DNA of 64,000 nt from Camellia lanceoleosa (taxonomy: Eukaryota > Streptophyta > Magnoliopsida > Ericales > Theaceae), in the NCBI GenBank assembly GCA_025200525.1, contig CM045763.1:153766246-153830245 (forward strand), in the 5' to 3' direction. Below are positions 21,269 through 32,300 of the stretch, one piece after another; within the stretch, counting starts at the first letter, position 1, and every line of letters starts with the position of its first letter. A model generated the notes under the pieces. That model was given only the letters and a program-made list of their open reading frames with translations. It did no database searches and was not told the origin of the DNA. A program made the translations under genes and the position numbers.

Positions 21269-23574
21269 GTGAGAGTTCCTTGGAAGATTCAGGATAAGTG
21301 GTTATCCTTGTAGACTTGACTCGATTATGTGGTTTGTTGCATGAAATTTGTTTATGTGCTGTGTGATTATATGCTAGGTTAGTTTCTAGTTTTGGTAGGA
21401 AGAGTAGGTGTCTCAGGGAAGTGTTTGAGTTTGGTCGATTGATGTTAGATGTTATTGAGATAATAAGAGCTGTAATGGAGTATAGTTTAGATGAAAAAGA
21501 ATCTTAGGATGGTGTGAGGTTAGTATGAGTTTTGAAGAATATGGAGAAGGGTTTGGAAAGGGAGTGTGAGAATTGCGTTTCATAATGATGAGGGTGAAAA
21601 ATTGGGGGGGGGGTTATGGTATCTAAGTATTGAGTGATATGATTAAGGCTTGTATATAGTTCATGAGTATGAAGGAAACTTGATAGTAAAATGCTAGAAG
21701 TGGTTCTTAAGAAGGAATGTGGGTTGTACTCTTTGTAATGGGTATTGTTTGGGTACTGATTCTTTAGTGTGATTTGGAATTGGTGTCGCCATATCAGCAC
21801 AAGAGTGATGGGATTGTTGGGAATAGTGCTAGTGCAACGTGTATTTGATGCATATGGTGAAATTCTAGAAGTATGGGGAATGGTGTGTGGAGCTCCATCT
21901 CGGAGTATTTGATTTAGGGAAACCTGTGGATGTTTAAGTGTCAAAATTTAAGTTTTATTGAATGGTTAACCGAATTGGTTGATGGGTGACAAATAGTCAC
22001 TTTGGAATGCTTAGGTATGAGTAGAGTAGCAAGTTTGAGAAGTGTCTTTGGAGGGTTTTGTGAGTGTGGAGTATCCTATGTGTAATGGTGAGGCTTGAAT
22101 GAGGCTTGTCTCAAGTTGATGGAAATTCCTCGGGCTGAGGGTGAAACATCGTAAATTTCTTGGTCTAGTCTGCATGTGAATGAAAGGTGGTAACAATAAG
22201 TATGAATTTTGAGATGCGAAGTGTTGGTTAGTATGTCAATGTTTGAATTGTGAGGGTAGAAAATTGGTGAATTGGATTAAGTTGCGTAGAGGAGATGAAC
22301 CCTTGTAGCTGCTCCTTTTGATGGAACTTAAGGATTGATTTGGGTTAGTTTGGTTTGTTTTGGTTTGATTTGCGACTAGTTTTAAATGAATGCTATTTGA
22401 AGTGAATTGACACTTAGTCAATTTGGGAATTGCTATGGTTCAGACAAATAGTGGTACAGTCAACTAGTACTTTAAGTGGTACTAACAGACATAGAGTTTG
22501 TTATTGTATGTATGTTGTTGATGTGAATTTATGAAATTACCTTAATGGAATTAAAGTGTTTGAATGTAAAACATTATGAGCACACTTGTGTTAATGTGTA
22601 TTAATGATTATTTCTGCTAATGTTTGTAATGAGTAAGAACTCCCAAATTTTGGGAAGTTGTATATGTTTTATTATTCCTTGGATGTACTGGATTGTTTCT
22701 GTTCGTTGTTATTACAAATGTGTATGGTAAAGGTGTTGTGATGTCACCGGATGGCTGACGGAAATTATTGGGTGATGGTTAAAATTCACCGGGTAAATGT
22801 TGAGAATAATGTAGAAAATGAACGTTTCGTTTCTTTGTGTTGTGACCTGGGATGGCACGGTCAAGCTAAATGCTAAGGATTTAATCAAAGTTGTGTTAAT
22901 GAATAGCTTGTTAATTGAGTGGAATCTAAATATGGACAAGTCATGAGGATGTAATTGGTTTAATGTTCTCAATAACACTTTTGATGGTAAATGTAATTGT
23001 TGTGAAAATTTTAGATTTGCAAATGTACTTTGATGGTGAACGATGTGAGTTGGAACACCATTTGAGAAATAAAATTATATATATACACATATACATGAAC
23101 GATTTTTATTGTCTTATCTTTGAATACCAAGTTGTATAAATAATTGGAAATGTTGCTAAGCTTGGTGCAATTTGAAATTGTGGTGATGGACAATACATTG
23201 TGGTGTGCTATTGGCTTCTGCTAGTGTCAGCCGAGTTTTTGGTTTAATAGTGGCTTTCCTTCTCATCCAAATTGGGTATTGGTTATCTGGTGGTAGTGAT
23301 GCGGGTTGTTGCCAGTTGAGGAGTGGTTGATTTTCCTTGGGAGTACTAGTAATTGATGTTGTTCCCTGTCTCTTGGACTATGATGAGTATGTGATCATGA
23401 TCTCTTCCTTGTAATTCTTCTTGTCCGGGTGTCCTTGAGGAACTACGATATTGAATCAGAATCTGAGAATCTATCCCCAAGTGTGGATCTAGTTTTGGGT
23501 TAGAGGTTGTGTTTCCAATTGTGTTCATGCTACCTTTTGTTTGGCCTTCTTTAATTTTGGGGACAAAATTTCCT

Positions 23575-23587
23575 AAGGTGGGGAGGT
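23575..23587 (+). other. Polypurine tract of element E
   Basis: AAGGTGGGGAGGT directly before the 3' LTR, in the same context as in element C (40479-40490). Confidence 0.75.
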
Positions 23588-23776
23588 TTTAATACTTGTA
23601 TCCTTTAAACTATTGGAGATTGTATTATTTAATTCATTTATTTTAATTTTGGGAGTCTTTGGAGTTGTTGTATTTTGGTTTTGGAGTAGTATAATTTGAT
23701 TTAATCTTGTTGGGGTTGTTCGTTCACGCTTGTTTACGTTGAAAAGTTGTTTAGGAACTTAGAAACCTTGTTCTGG

Positions 23777-23860
23777 GGTCGACACCAATCTTGGTGGTGT
23801 CGACACTTGTCTTTTGTTGTTGGCGTCAAGGGTCGACACTAGTTTGGGAAAGGTCGACCC
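23777..23860 (+). repeat. Cluster of GTCGAC palindromes in the element E LTR
   Basis: Four perfect GTCGAC cores at 23778, 23799, 23832 and 23853. They pair 21 nt apart, with GGGTCGACAC / GGTGTCGACAC flanks. This sits where B, C and D have CTCGAG clusters. Confidence 0.85.
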
Positions 23861-23907
23861 TTGTCTATTGCTAAATCTGGGGTTTGCTTGCTGGAATTTA
23901 GTGTCAA

Positions 23908-24590
23908 TGTAACGCCCCAACTTCTGGACCGTTAATAAATCAAATCAACCTCAAATTTATAGTTGTAGGTAACTCATAATCTCAAATATACAAATCGTCT
24001 CCAAAATATAAATTATACAAATCTCCAAAAATAATATATAGTTGTGGACTAAAAAAATCTCCAACTCAAATAATCTCTTTAGATGCTTCAACCTCAATTG
24101 TCACTAAATTTGCTCCACACCTGAAAAATAAATTAATTCGGGAAGTATACAATACAACAAGAATAACAAGGCTCGGACAGAAAATAAATCAATAGAGATC
24201 CAACAATTACACAACCGATTAGATTCGATAATCAAGCAATTTATCAAATTGCACAAACAAGTCAACTTGACATATGATAATTTATCCAGAGCCAAATACC
24301 CAGTCCTACTCGGTACATGACCAGTGACCGGCCTCACCCACCTCACCTAAGCACAACCGCTTATCTGAGCTATTGGTCCAAGCTATTGGCAAGGTCTACT
24401 CGATCCATGTACGGAGCATTTCCATGTCATTTAGCTAGACAAATCAACATTGACTACACAAAACAACTTCATAGAATTTATCAAATGACCAGAGTACTCA
24501 AATGTACAGAATTTAACATATGACCATGGTAATCAAGAGGAGTACAAATGTGAAGTAATTAAGATAAAAACTCTTTGTAAAGTACTCAAA
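23908..24590 (-). repeat. Minus-strand LTR fragment inserted in the element E 3' LTR
   Basis: Starts TGTAACGCCCC, the reverse complement of a GGGGCGTTACA LTR end as in A and B. A CCCAGTCCTACTC segment near 24299 is the reverse complement of the TACTGGG block found in all LTRs here. The right edge is not defined: no matching TG start or 5-bp duplication of GTCAA was found at a suitable place, so the fragment is probably truncated. Confidence 0.5.
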
Positions 24591-24670
24591 TGTACCGAAT
24601 TGGTTGATGGGTTTTTGACTCATTTTTTTCATTTGACTTTGGGGTTATTGTTCTATTATTACCTTGCTAA

Positions 24671-24678
24671 TATAAATA
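24671..24678 (+). promoter_or_regulatory. TATA box candidate of the element E LTR
   Basis: TATAAATA with GC-containing right flank, followed 40-100 nt downstream by a CT-rich leader. This is the only good TATA box in this LTR and would place the U3/R border just after it. Confidence 0.6.
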
Positions 24679-25669
24679 GGCTCCAAACACTTATTCATTT
24701 CACTTTTCCTCCTCTTTTCTCTCTCTCTACACCGTGAGTTCTCTTCTCTCTCTCTCTCTAAACTCAAACTTTTTCACTTAGATCTTTAGATCTACTTACC
24801 TAGAGTGATCATTTCACTTTGGTCTTTTGAGAAAGATTGTAGATCTCATCAAGAGTTCCCTTTTGATTCAAGAGTTTCGTGGTTTCGTCGCCGGTGATTT
24901 TGGATTGTCTTCTCTTTGCTTCAAGAGGTGGGGTTTCTAGTTCTCCTTCAATACCCTCATTTATAGAGAGATTTGTGTATTTTTTTTATACAAATACAAA
25001 GGTAATATTTTTCAGCATAACATGAATAAATCAGGAGATTGGGGGTTTAGGATTTGAAGAGTTGGCATTCACTTGTTGGGTTATGATTTTGAGTCATGAA
25101 TTTGGGTGTATGATTAATAGAAGAGTGGAATAAAAAATGTTTTTGTGAAAATCTTTAATTTCTCTTACAAACCCTAGTTTGGGTCATGAAGATGGTTGAT
25201 GGTTTTTCTTAAATTGAAAATAGAATCATGAACTTGAGGTGTTAAATTACACATGTACAAGTTTAATTAAAATTTTAAAGAGTTTGAAAATTTATGTAAA
25301 AGTTGTGATTGAACTCTTAATGTTGATGCTTTAAATTATGTTATAATATGAAACCAAACTTGGGGGAAATGAAATTACTAATGGTATGGACGGTGTGAGC
25401 TTTGTGATGAAACGATGATGTGGAAGTTTAGGAGTTTGTATTGAATTATGCCGAATTGTATTGAATGGTGTTGAAATTGGTTGTGTTGCATTTTATTGTG
25501 TTATGTTGTATTGAGTTATGTTAAATTATGTTGTGTTGAGTTTGGTTGAGTTGTGTTTTGTGGAGTTGAGTTAAGTTATGTTGAGTTTGGTTGACTTGTG
25601 TTGTGTGGCGTTAAGTTGTGTTGGGTTGAGTTGAGTTGTGTTTGGTTGTGTTGTGGTTGGTACTGGGGC

Positions 25670-26190
25670 GGGGAGTCAAAAATGTTTTTGGGTGCCCACG
25701 GCCCGCCGTATAATAGCTGTCAAATGTGGGGGTGATTTTGAATTAAAGGCGCCCAAATGCCCTGTCTAGGCTTATCGCTGGACGAATGTGGGAAAAATAT
25801 TTTTGGGTGTCCACACAGTCCCGACGTATAGTAGCCGGCAAAAGTGGAAAATGATTTTCGGGTGTCTACACAGTCCCGCCATATAATAGCCAGCAAAAGT
25901 GAAAAAATGGATGGTTTTGATAATGTCTTTGGGTGCCTACTTCTTACCGTATAATAACCGGCAAATGTGGAGATGGTTTTAAAGTTGAAAATGTTTTTGG
26001 GGGTCCACGTCCTACCGTATGGCCGTTGGTAAATGTGGAAAAACATTGTTTTTGGAAAAATATGATTTTTGAGAAAAGCGTTTTTGGGGGTTCACTTCCC
26101 GCCGTATAATAGCCGGCAAAAGGTGGAGGGTGTTATGAGTTGGGTGCGTACAATCCCGCTGTATCAAGTTGGCAAAATGTGGGATGTGTT
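25670..26190 (+). repeat. Minisatellite array in the element E LTR
   Basis: About eight degenerate units of 60-80 bp. Each has TTTTGGGTG.CCAC, then CCCGCCGTATAATAGCCGGCAAA.GTGG or variants (for example near 25685, 25800, 25858, 25930, 25995, 26080 and 26140). The CGTATAATAGCCGGC part is a partial palindrome. The array sits between the donor-like and acceptor-like sites. Confidence 0.8.
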
Positions 26191-27333
26191 GCGAAATTCA
26201 TTGAATCGGTAATGCTATGTGTGACTTGCGATGAACTTATGAAATTATAATTGATGTGCAATTTGGTATGGAAGGGGAATGCTTATAGCTATTATTTGAA
26301 AATAATGGATAAGGAAATTGTAACTGAATAAGGGGACGGTGATAACGAATTCACTGAGTTGTTTGTAACTATAAGAAGAGATTACGAGTTTCGTTTTATA
26401 ATTAATGGAGAAATTGAATTAAAAGGGTTTATTATCCTTGTGATATGTAGAATTGTAATTGATAATGCAAATGTGGATGTGACGTAGTTGTGATATGTTG
26501 AATTATAATTGATAATGCAAATGTGGATGTGATGTAGTTGTTAGACAAGTAGGAGTTGAGTGTAGAAGAACTGTTATTGAATATAAAGGAGATTTAGATT
26601 TCTACGTTAAGGAGTTATAGCAATAATGGATCTGCAGGGGGAATGGAGTGTATGAGGGCTGTTTGAGTATTAAAGGAACTTGAACTTGAGGTTATGGTGT
26701 TATAATGAATGTAATTAGTAAAAAGAGGACTATTGAAATGGAAATGAAACGAGGAATACTTTGGAATCGGGTTAATAAATTTAAAATGATGTTGTTCCTT
26801 AAGCACATTTGTTTTCAAAAAGGATTTATGGTTTTGTGATGATAAGGGAAAATGTTTGTGGTTGAAGGTTTTCCTTAAATGTTTAAATAAATCTTAAGAA
26901 AAAGGTACTCTACGTATGATATTTTGAAATTACAAAACATCACCTTACTATATGATATCACCCTGCGTGCTCATTTCTATCTATAGGAGGGTTATTGTTT
27001 TAGAACTGTGATTTACGTACTGGACAATTGTGCTGACCCCTTGTTTCATTTTCTTATAGGAAAAGAATTCATGTTGATTGGTTGGAGGGTTAAGAAGTTC
27101 ATTTATCTCTTATGTATAATCTCATTGTACGTTGATGTTTGTATTTATTTATTTGTAGCTCCACAGTGGAAGTTGGGATGCATTATTATTATTGTTATAT
27201 CCATTGTGATAAAGAACATGTGTTATTATGTTTCTATTACTCAAGGATAATAGATATTTAAAATAAAAAAAAAATGGTCCTAAATTAAAGGCTTTCGGTA
27301 ATGTTTTAGAGTAATTAAAATTTGGGGCGTGAC

Positions 27334-28021
27334 TATACAAGTCCACATTGTTTCAAATTAAATATGTTATCAATATATATATATATATAACATTGTATAT
27401 ATACATCTACATTGATTTCCATTGAGTATAAAATCTTCTGATATGAAATCTTTTTGGGGTGGGGTGTGGGTATTCAAATGTGGGTTGAATTCTAATATGA
27501 GAATCTTTTTGATTTGGACTGGCTTGAAATATGAAAATTTTCAAACATTTCAAAACAAAAACCCCTTAGTAAGCTTTGGACAAATGTGTAATTTCAAACT
27601 GTGGGGATTTCAATCATTTTATTTATGGAATTCAATTGAGTGAATCTAGTGGCACAAATAAATAAATAACAATGTCACGCTATATAAGTCCACATTGTCT
27701 CACATTAAACATGCTGTAAACAAAATGTAACATTGTGTATGTCTACATTGATTTTGATTGAACATAAAATCTTCTGATATGGAAAACTTTTTGGGGTGGG
27801 GTGTAGGTATTCAAATTTAGGGTGGATTTTGATATGAGAATCTTTTTGCTTTGGAATGGCTTGAAATGTAAAATTCTTTAAACATTGCAAAAAGAGTATA
27901 AAAATCCCTTAGTAAGCTTTGGACAAATATGTAATTTCAAACCGTGGGTATTTTAGTCATTTATGGGTATTAACTAGCATCTACGTATGTAAATTGTAGG
28001 GCTATACTGTCATTTCCACAC
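27334..28021. repeat. 347-bp tandem duplication
   Basis: Two adjacent copies, 27334-27680 and 27681-28021, begin TATA.AAGTCCACATTG and share AATCTTCTGATATG, TTTTTGGGGTGGGGTGT, ATGAGAATCTTTTTG and CCTTAGTAAGCTTTGGACAAAT in the same order. They agree at roughly four bases in five by eye. Copy 1 abuts the element E LTR end and ends AATGTCACGC; copy 2 abuts LTR H. No coding frame is shared. Confidence 0.75.
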
Positions 28022-30298
28022 TGGAACGACCCAAATTTTTATTACTCGAATTCATTACCATAACCCATTAATTAAATCATTTTCCAAGATATGAAGCAAG
28101 AATAAAAATAAGTGAAACAATCAAGGTTCTTTCTCGTATGGATATACAATGATGAGATGATCAATACAATTAATTATGAGTGCTCTCAGGCTACGTTTAA
28201 CAATTTAAAAACAAAACAAATGACATCAAAAGGGTTTAACCCTTTTTACAACAATCGGCATTCTACCCGAGGTAATAGGCCCTATGGCCAACAATCAAGG
28301 AGATTTCAAGTCTTGCACAAATCTATTGAACTTCACTCCTAAAAAAAATAATCAACAACATGGGATGAACACGAATATCCAGTAGGAATCCCAAATGATT
28401 CTAAACAATAACAATACATAGATAGCTATGAGCATGAATGCTACAAGTCATAATTATATATATAATGTGACTTTTTATATCCAAATACACATACATAAGT
28501 ATATCTTTTTTTCAAAATAATCCTTCTTTATCATTTCTAGAAAACCAATTTTCTAATCTTGGTAACTCGCCATGTTCAATTCTAAAAGATTTTCATACCT
28601 AAATCACATCCCAAATACCATACATACACTTCAATCATTTCAAAATCACTACGACTCATCTTTTGTACTCCTAATGATTCCATTACACTATTTATTTCCA
28701 GAACCAATTCACAGTTTGTTCATTATATTTTCATGCTACTCATTTACATCAAATGATACTCATATTGTTAATTCAATATTCATTTCATAACATAGCACCA
28801 ACGTTATTATTGATACTTATTTTCATCGACAATTATCTCTACAGATATATACGTTTTAGCAATAAAAATCTCACGATAATATAAAGGGTAAATTACACTT
28901 ACACCTCTTGAGGTTTGGGTTTAATACATATCACCCCCTGATGTTTGGGAAATTACACTAACCCCCCTGTCATTGTAATTATTTAGACGGAATGAAGACT
29001 TTGAACTCATGCATTCTCTCTTTTTTTTGTTTTTCTTTACTTTTTTTTTTTTTTTTTTGCCTTTCCTTTACTTTTTTTTTTAAAATGTAATTTCCTCTGT
29101 TTTTCTACTAGGAGTTGTTACCTTTTACGTAAGCAGGGGGCTTTGTGAAATGAAACTATTAATCGCAGGGGTGGAAATGTAATTTCAAAAACATCAGGGG
29201 GTGGGTAGTAATTGGATCAAACCTCAAGAGGTGTCATTGTATTTACCTTAATATTAAATAACTTGTGGTCTCACCAAGCCCCACGTCTGCCTGCTTACCA
29301 GTTACTAGCCGGAATGAACACATTACCTCTATATAGCACATCCTACTTTACCGAGTGCTAATTGGAAGGAATGCATTACCTCTATATAGTACATTAGCCT
29401 ATTTTACCGGTTGCTAGCTGGAAGGATCACGTTACCTGTATATAACTAAATTACGTTTCACAACACATATATCTCAATTTCCTTCCATTCATCCTCATCT
29501 GATTACATAATTATGTAGTCAACCAACAATATATAAAGTTTCATTTCAACCTATTTCACATCAATTCTACAACAAGCAATACCATCCTCCACCGATGGCC
29601 AAAGACAAAACCTCTATGAAATAAAGACCCAACTCTCACATTGAAACAGAATAATTCTCATAGCAATTTCATACTTGATTCCATTATTTCCAGTCACCAC
29701 TAGTTTCAACATAAATCAAATTCAATACCATTACATATTTCTCTTCCTCTTCCAATCTTATGTTACCAATTTCACAAAAATTAATTATAAAATTATTATC
29801 CTTCCTTTGTCTATTTACATTCTACTATTTCAATAATTTAATTTCATTAATTCAATTTTCCAACAAGTTTGATAAAATTCCATTACATGACAACCCATTT
29901 CTTTTCTTTCCAATTCAATTTCACAATATTGAATTTACAATAAACGACAAGACTCAACAAGCATAAATTCCATCAATTTACCTCATTCTAGAAGTTATTA
30001 CATACACAATTAAGATTAGGGATTTTTTGCTTAAATCACCACAAATCATGTTCTAATTGCATAATAATCTTAACAATTATGTACTTACCAACTCTTCTTT
30101 ATCATCAAGAATATTTAATTAAAATTAGGGATTTTACATTCAATCATCATAAACATGTATTATTATCTCCAAATTTCATAACCAATAATAAAAACATTAG
30201 ATTAACTCTTAAAATCCAAAACCCTAACTCAAAACCCATATGCATTTCAAAAATCTCTCGACAATCATATTTTTAATGCAATAAGAAAATACCACCTG
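28022..30298 (-). repeat. Minus-strand LTR H, interrupted by element C
   Basis: Begins TGGAACGACCC, a mutated complement of a GGGTCGTNCCA LTR end. On the minus strand it has the TTCCTACTGGA block with TTTTTTTAG|G near 28340-28400, and a CAG|GTGGTA donor-like site near 30290. A three-unit array TACCGAGTGCTAATTGGAAGG (29276-29455) lies between them. A MITE is inserted at 28886. Element C inserted at 30298, taking the U3 side away from this piece. No gene. Confidence 0.6.
28886..29248. mobile_element. Mutator-like MITE with long terminal inverted repeats
   Basis: Both ends read, inward, GGTAAAT.ACA...ACACCTCTTGAGGTTTG, then CACCCCCTGATGTTT and AAATTACA, giving imperfect terminal inverted repeats of about 75-80 bp. 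The interior is short (about 200 bp), has T runs and no gene. A near-perfect 9-10 bp flanking duplication, TAATATAAA on the left and TAATATTAAA on the right, fits Mutator-type insertion. It lies inside LTR H. Confidence 0.8.
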
Positions 30299-31911
30299 TG
30301 TAATAGTTGACTTTGGGTGACTGCTCAAGCGTAGGAGTTGTCGCTCGAGCGGAGAATTGTTGCTCCTAGTATCTCACAGGTTTATAGACGAGACCACTCT
30401 AGCGAAAGAGTTGCCGCTCAAGTGTAAAATGTGAGCTCCTAGTATTTTCTTTATAGCTTTGCAAAACTTTTGAGACTTTATTTTTGTCGTTCAAGCGGTG
30501 GATAGTTTGCTCTAGCGGTCCCTCAGTATTTTGACACTTTGCTCGAGCGATGGAAGTCACGCTTGAGAGGTCATGTCGAGGCAGAAGACTTTAAAACATG
30601 ATCTGAACTCATTTTAGACCCACTTTTCATCCATTTTCTCTGCTTTTTCCCTTTTTTTTTTTTTTTTTTTTTTTTTTTCGAAAAACCTAGTTAAGAAACT
30701 CTAGATTTCATCTAGATAGAGCAAGAATCCACCTTAGCTCCTTTATCAAAGTTGGTATCCTCGTGAAAAGCTACATTTCGAACCGATTAAATCATGGTAT
30801 TTAAAGAGCTCATCGGGTGGACCTTCATCTTTTCTTGTGGAACCTTGAGGTAGGAATATCTTTACCATTGTATATCCACATTTTGGTCTAAATAGATACG
30901 AATCTAAAGGTGTATGGGTTGTTGAGATGAATGTATATATATGTTGTATATATAGAAATGCTTCATGAAATTGATGATGGATTATGATATTAACTACGCA
31001 ATGGTGTGTAAAAATACTTGAATTAAGGGAAAAGAATGAGTAGAAGGAAAAGCCCCAATTTTCATGTAAACCTTAGGGGCTTGTTCTTGAATTTTGATTG
31101 AATGGATTTGAATATGTAAAAATTGGGAAATTCTTGAAATGGTTGAGATGGTATGATGAAATTTAAATGTTATAGAACGTGTCTGAGTTGCCCACTTATT
31201 GGTTGTGTGAGGACGACAAAAGATGGGGCTATGTTTGAGGTGCCCACTGTCCGGTCTGCGTGAGGGCGTCAAAATATGGGGATGTGTGAGGCTTCAACTG
31301 GCCGATTCGTGTGAGGACGACAAAAGTGGAAAGGTTTGTGGTGTCCACATACCATCTGTGTGAGGACGAAAAAGTGTGGTGGTTGATTATGCATGGTAGT
31401 TACAAATAAAGAGAGGAATATATAAAAGAACCTTATTCATTTATAATTGATTCATAAATGTTTTTTTTATCAAATGTTAAAGTTATTCTCTACTAGGTAA
31501 AATGCTCAATCATAAATCTTTTCAACTTTTCAGGGAATGAAGAACCCCAAACCCGCTTATGAAGATGATTGATGGAAAAGATATTTGTCTTATTTGTTTT
31601 GTAACCTTTTGATCTTCTATGGACATGGAATTGTAATGATAAAATTTGAAATCCTTTTCTATTTATTTTTAAGTTTTATAATCTTGTTTAAAAATCCTAA
31701 CATAATATATTCGTTTTGTGATTTTCTCTAGCTCACTGAACAAGGATATGTATTTTGTAATTATTTTGTAAACAAAACTCTATGGTTCAATGAGAAAGAG
31801 AAACAGTGTTGGTTGGAATCATGTAAGGGTAAAGATATCATATTTAGGAATGTATTATCATTTATTTAATATCATGGGTGAATGTATTGTTAATTTCTTT
31901 GGGGTGTTACA
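30299..31911 (+). repeat. 5' LTR of element C
   Basis: Runs from TGTAATAGTTG to GGTGTTACA. It has degraded CTCGAG-type palindromes (about 30322-30570), a long T run near 30650, a donor-like GAG|GTAGGAAT at 30850, a four-unit array with TGTGTGAGGACGACAAAA (31180-31380), a shortened CTCTACTAGG...GCTCA block near 31484-31506 and an acceptor-like TTTTCAG|GG at 31527-31534. Confidence 0.85.
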
Positions 31912-31914
31912 AAT

Positions 31915-31926
31915 TGGAATTAGGGC
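31915..31926 (+). promoter_or_regulatory. Degraded primer-binding site (element C)
   Basis: TGGAATTAGGGC, three bases from TGGTATCAGAGC, at the expected place after the LTR. Confidence 0.65.
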
Positions 31927-32096
31927 CAACCAAGTCTAATACCTGGAGTTCATGTGGAGCAACCTTGTCACATGGGGTTGTTATGTTAGTGTGAAGAGCT
32001 GATGGTTTTATTTGATTATGTGTTTATATGAATAGGTGTGTATGGGGTCAATCCTCTAGGATATGACTTGTTTTCAGTACATTCATTGAAGTCCTT

Positions 32097-32128
32097 ATGG
32101 AAAGGCATCTGATCAATGCTTCTTCCAT
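32097..32128 (+). other. Conserved leader hairpin with TGATCA palindromic loop (element C)
   Basis: ATGGAAAGGCA pairs with TGCTT-C-TTCCAT around the loop TCTGATCAA: eleven pairs (one G-U) with a bulged C. It lies 171 nt after the PBS and 173 nt before the gag ATG, the same geometry as in B1 and B2 although the LTRs have little similarity. Confidence 0.78.
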
Positions 32129-32300
32129 TAGGAAGTCCTTGGATGTCGTGAAATTAGTTAATACCCTAGGAGAAGGATCCATATGTGTTCTATTTGTTTG
32201 CATGTTTAATTGTTGAAAATGATATTAAGACTTGAGGAGAAAGTGATGAACTAGTATATGAATTGTGAGTTAATCTTGTCCACATCTACTCTTGTATAGG

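Larger units (their letters stand above)
21040..23587 (+). other. Internal region of element E, no genes
   Basis: Leader and hairpin as above, then T/G-rich, C-poor plus-strand DNA without recognisable gag or pol in any frame. Minus-strand frames such as 21504-21944 are low-complexity by-products. A homopolymer of nine or ten G lies at 21604-21612. The region ends in GGGGACAAAATTTCCTAAGG, the pre-PPT motif also found in C. Confidence 0.6.
19926..27333 (+). mobile_element. Element E: coding-free LTR retrotransposon, 5' truncated
   Basis: A partial 5' LTR (to 21039), a PBS, a 2.5-kb interior, a polypurine tract and a 3' LTR of about 3.7 kb including an inserted fragment. The two LTRs share the stretch from GATGTGTTG (19922 / 26184) to GGGGC.TGAC. 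The interior has no gag-pol frame. It keeps the leader hairpin, so it looks like a non-autonomous element. The left end was removed at the junction with element D, so there is no target duplication to test. Confidence 0.75.
23588..27333 (+). repeat. 3' LTR of element E
   Basis: Begins TTTAATACTTG and ends GGGGCGTGAC. Landmarks: a GTCGAC palindrome cluster (23777-23860), an inserted minus-strand LTR fragment (23908 to about 24590), a TATAAATA box (24671-24678), CT-rich leader, a donor-like GAG|GTGGGG at 24928, a tandem array (25670-26190), the conserved TACTGG...GCTGACCCC block (about 27018-27040) and an acceptor-like CTTATAG|G at 27053-27060. Confidence 0.75.

Noticed and set aside
24259..24264. 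GTCAA at 24260 as the right-hand target duplication of the minus-strand LTR at 23908
   Set aside because: The sequence before it ends ACAA, not the CA expected for the LTR end, so the edge could not be placed.
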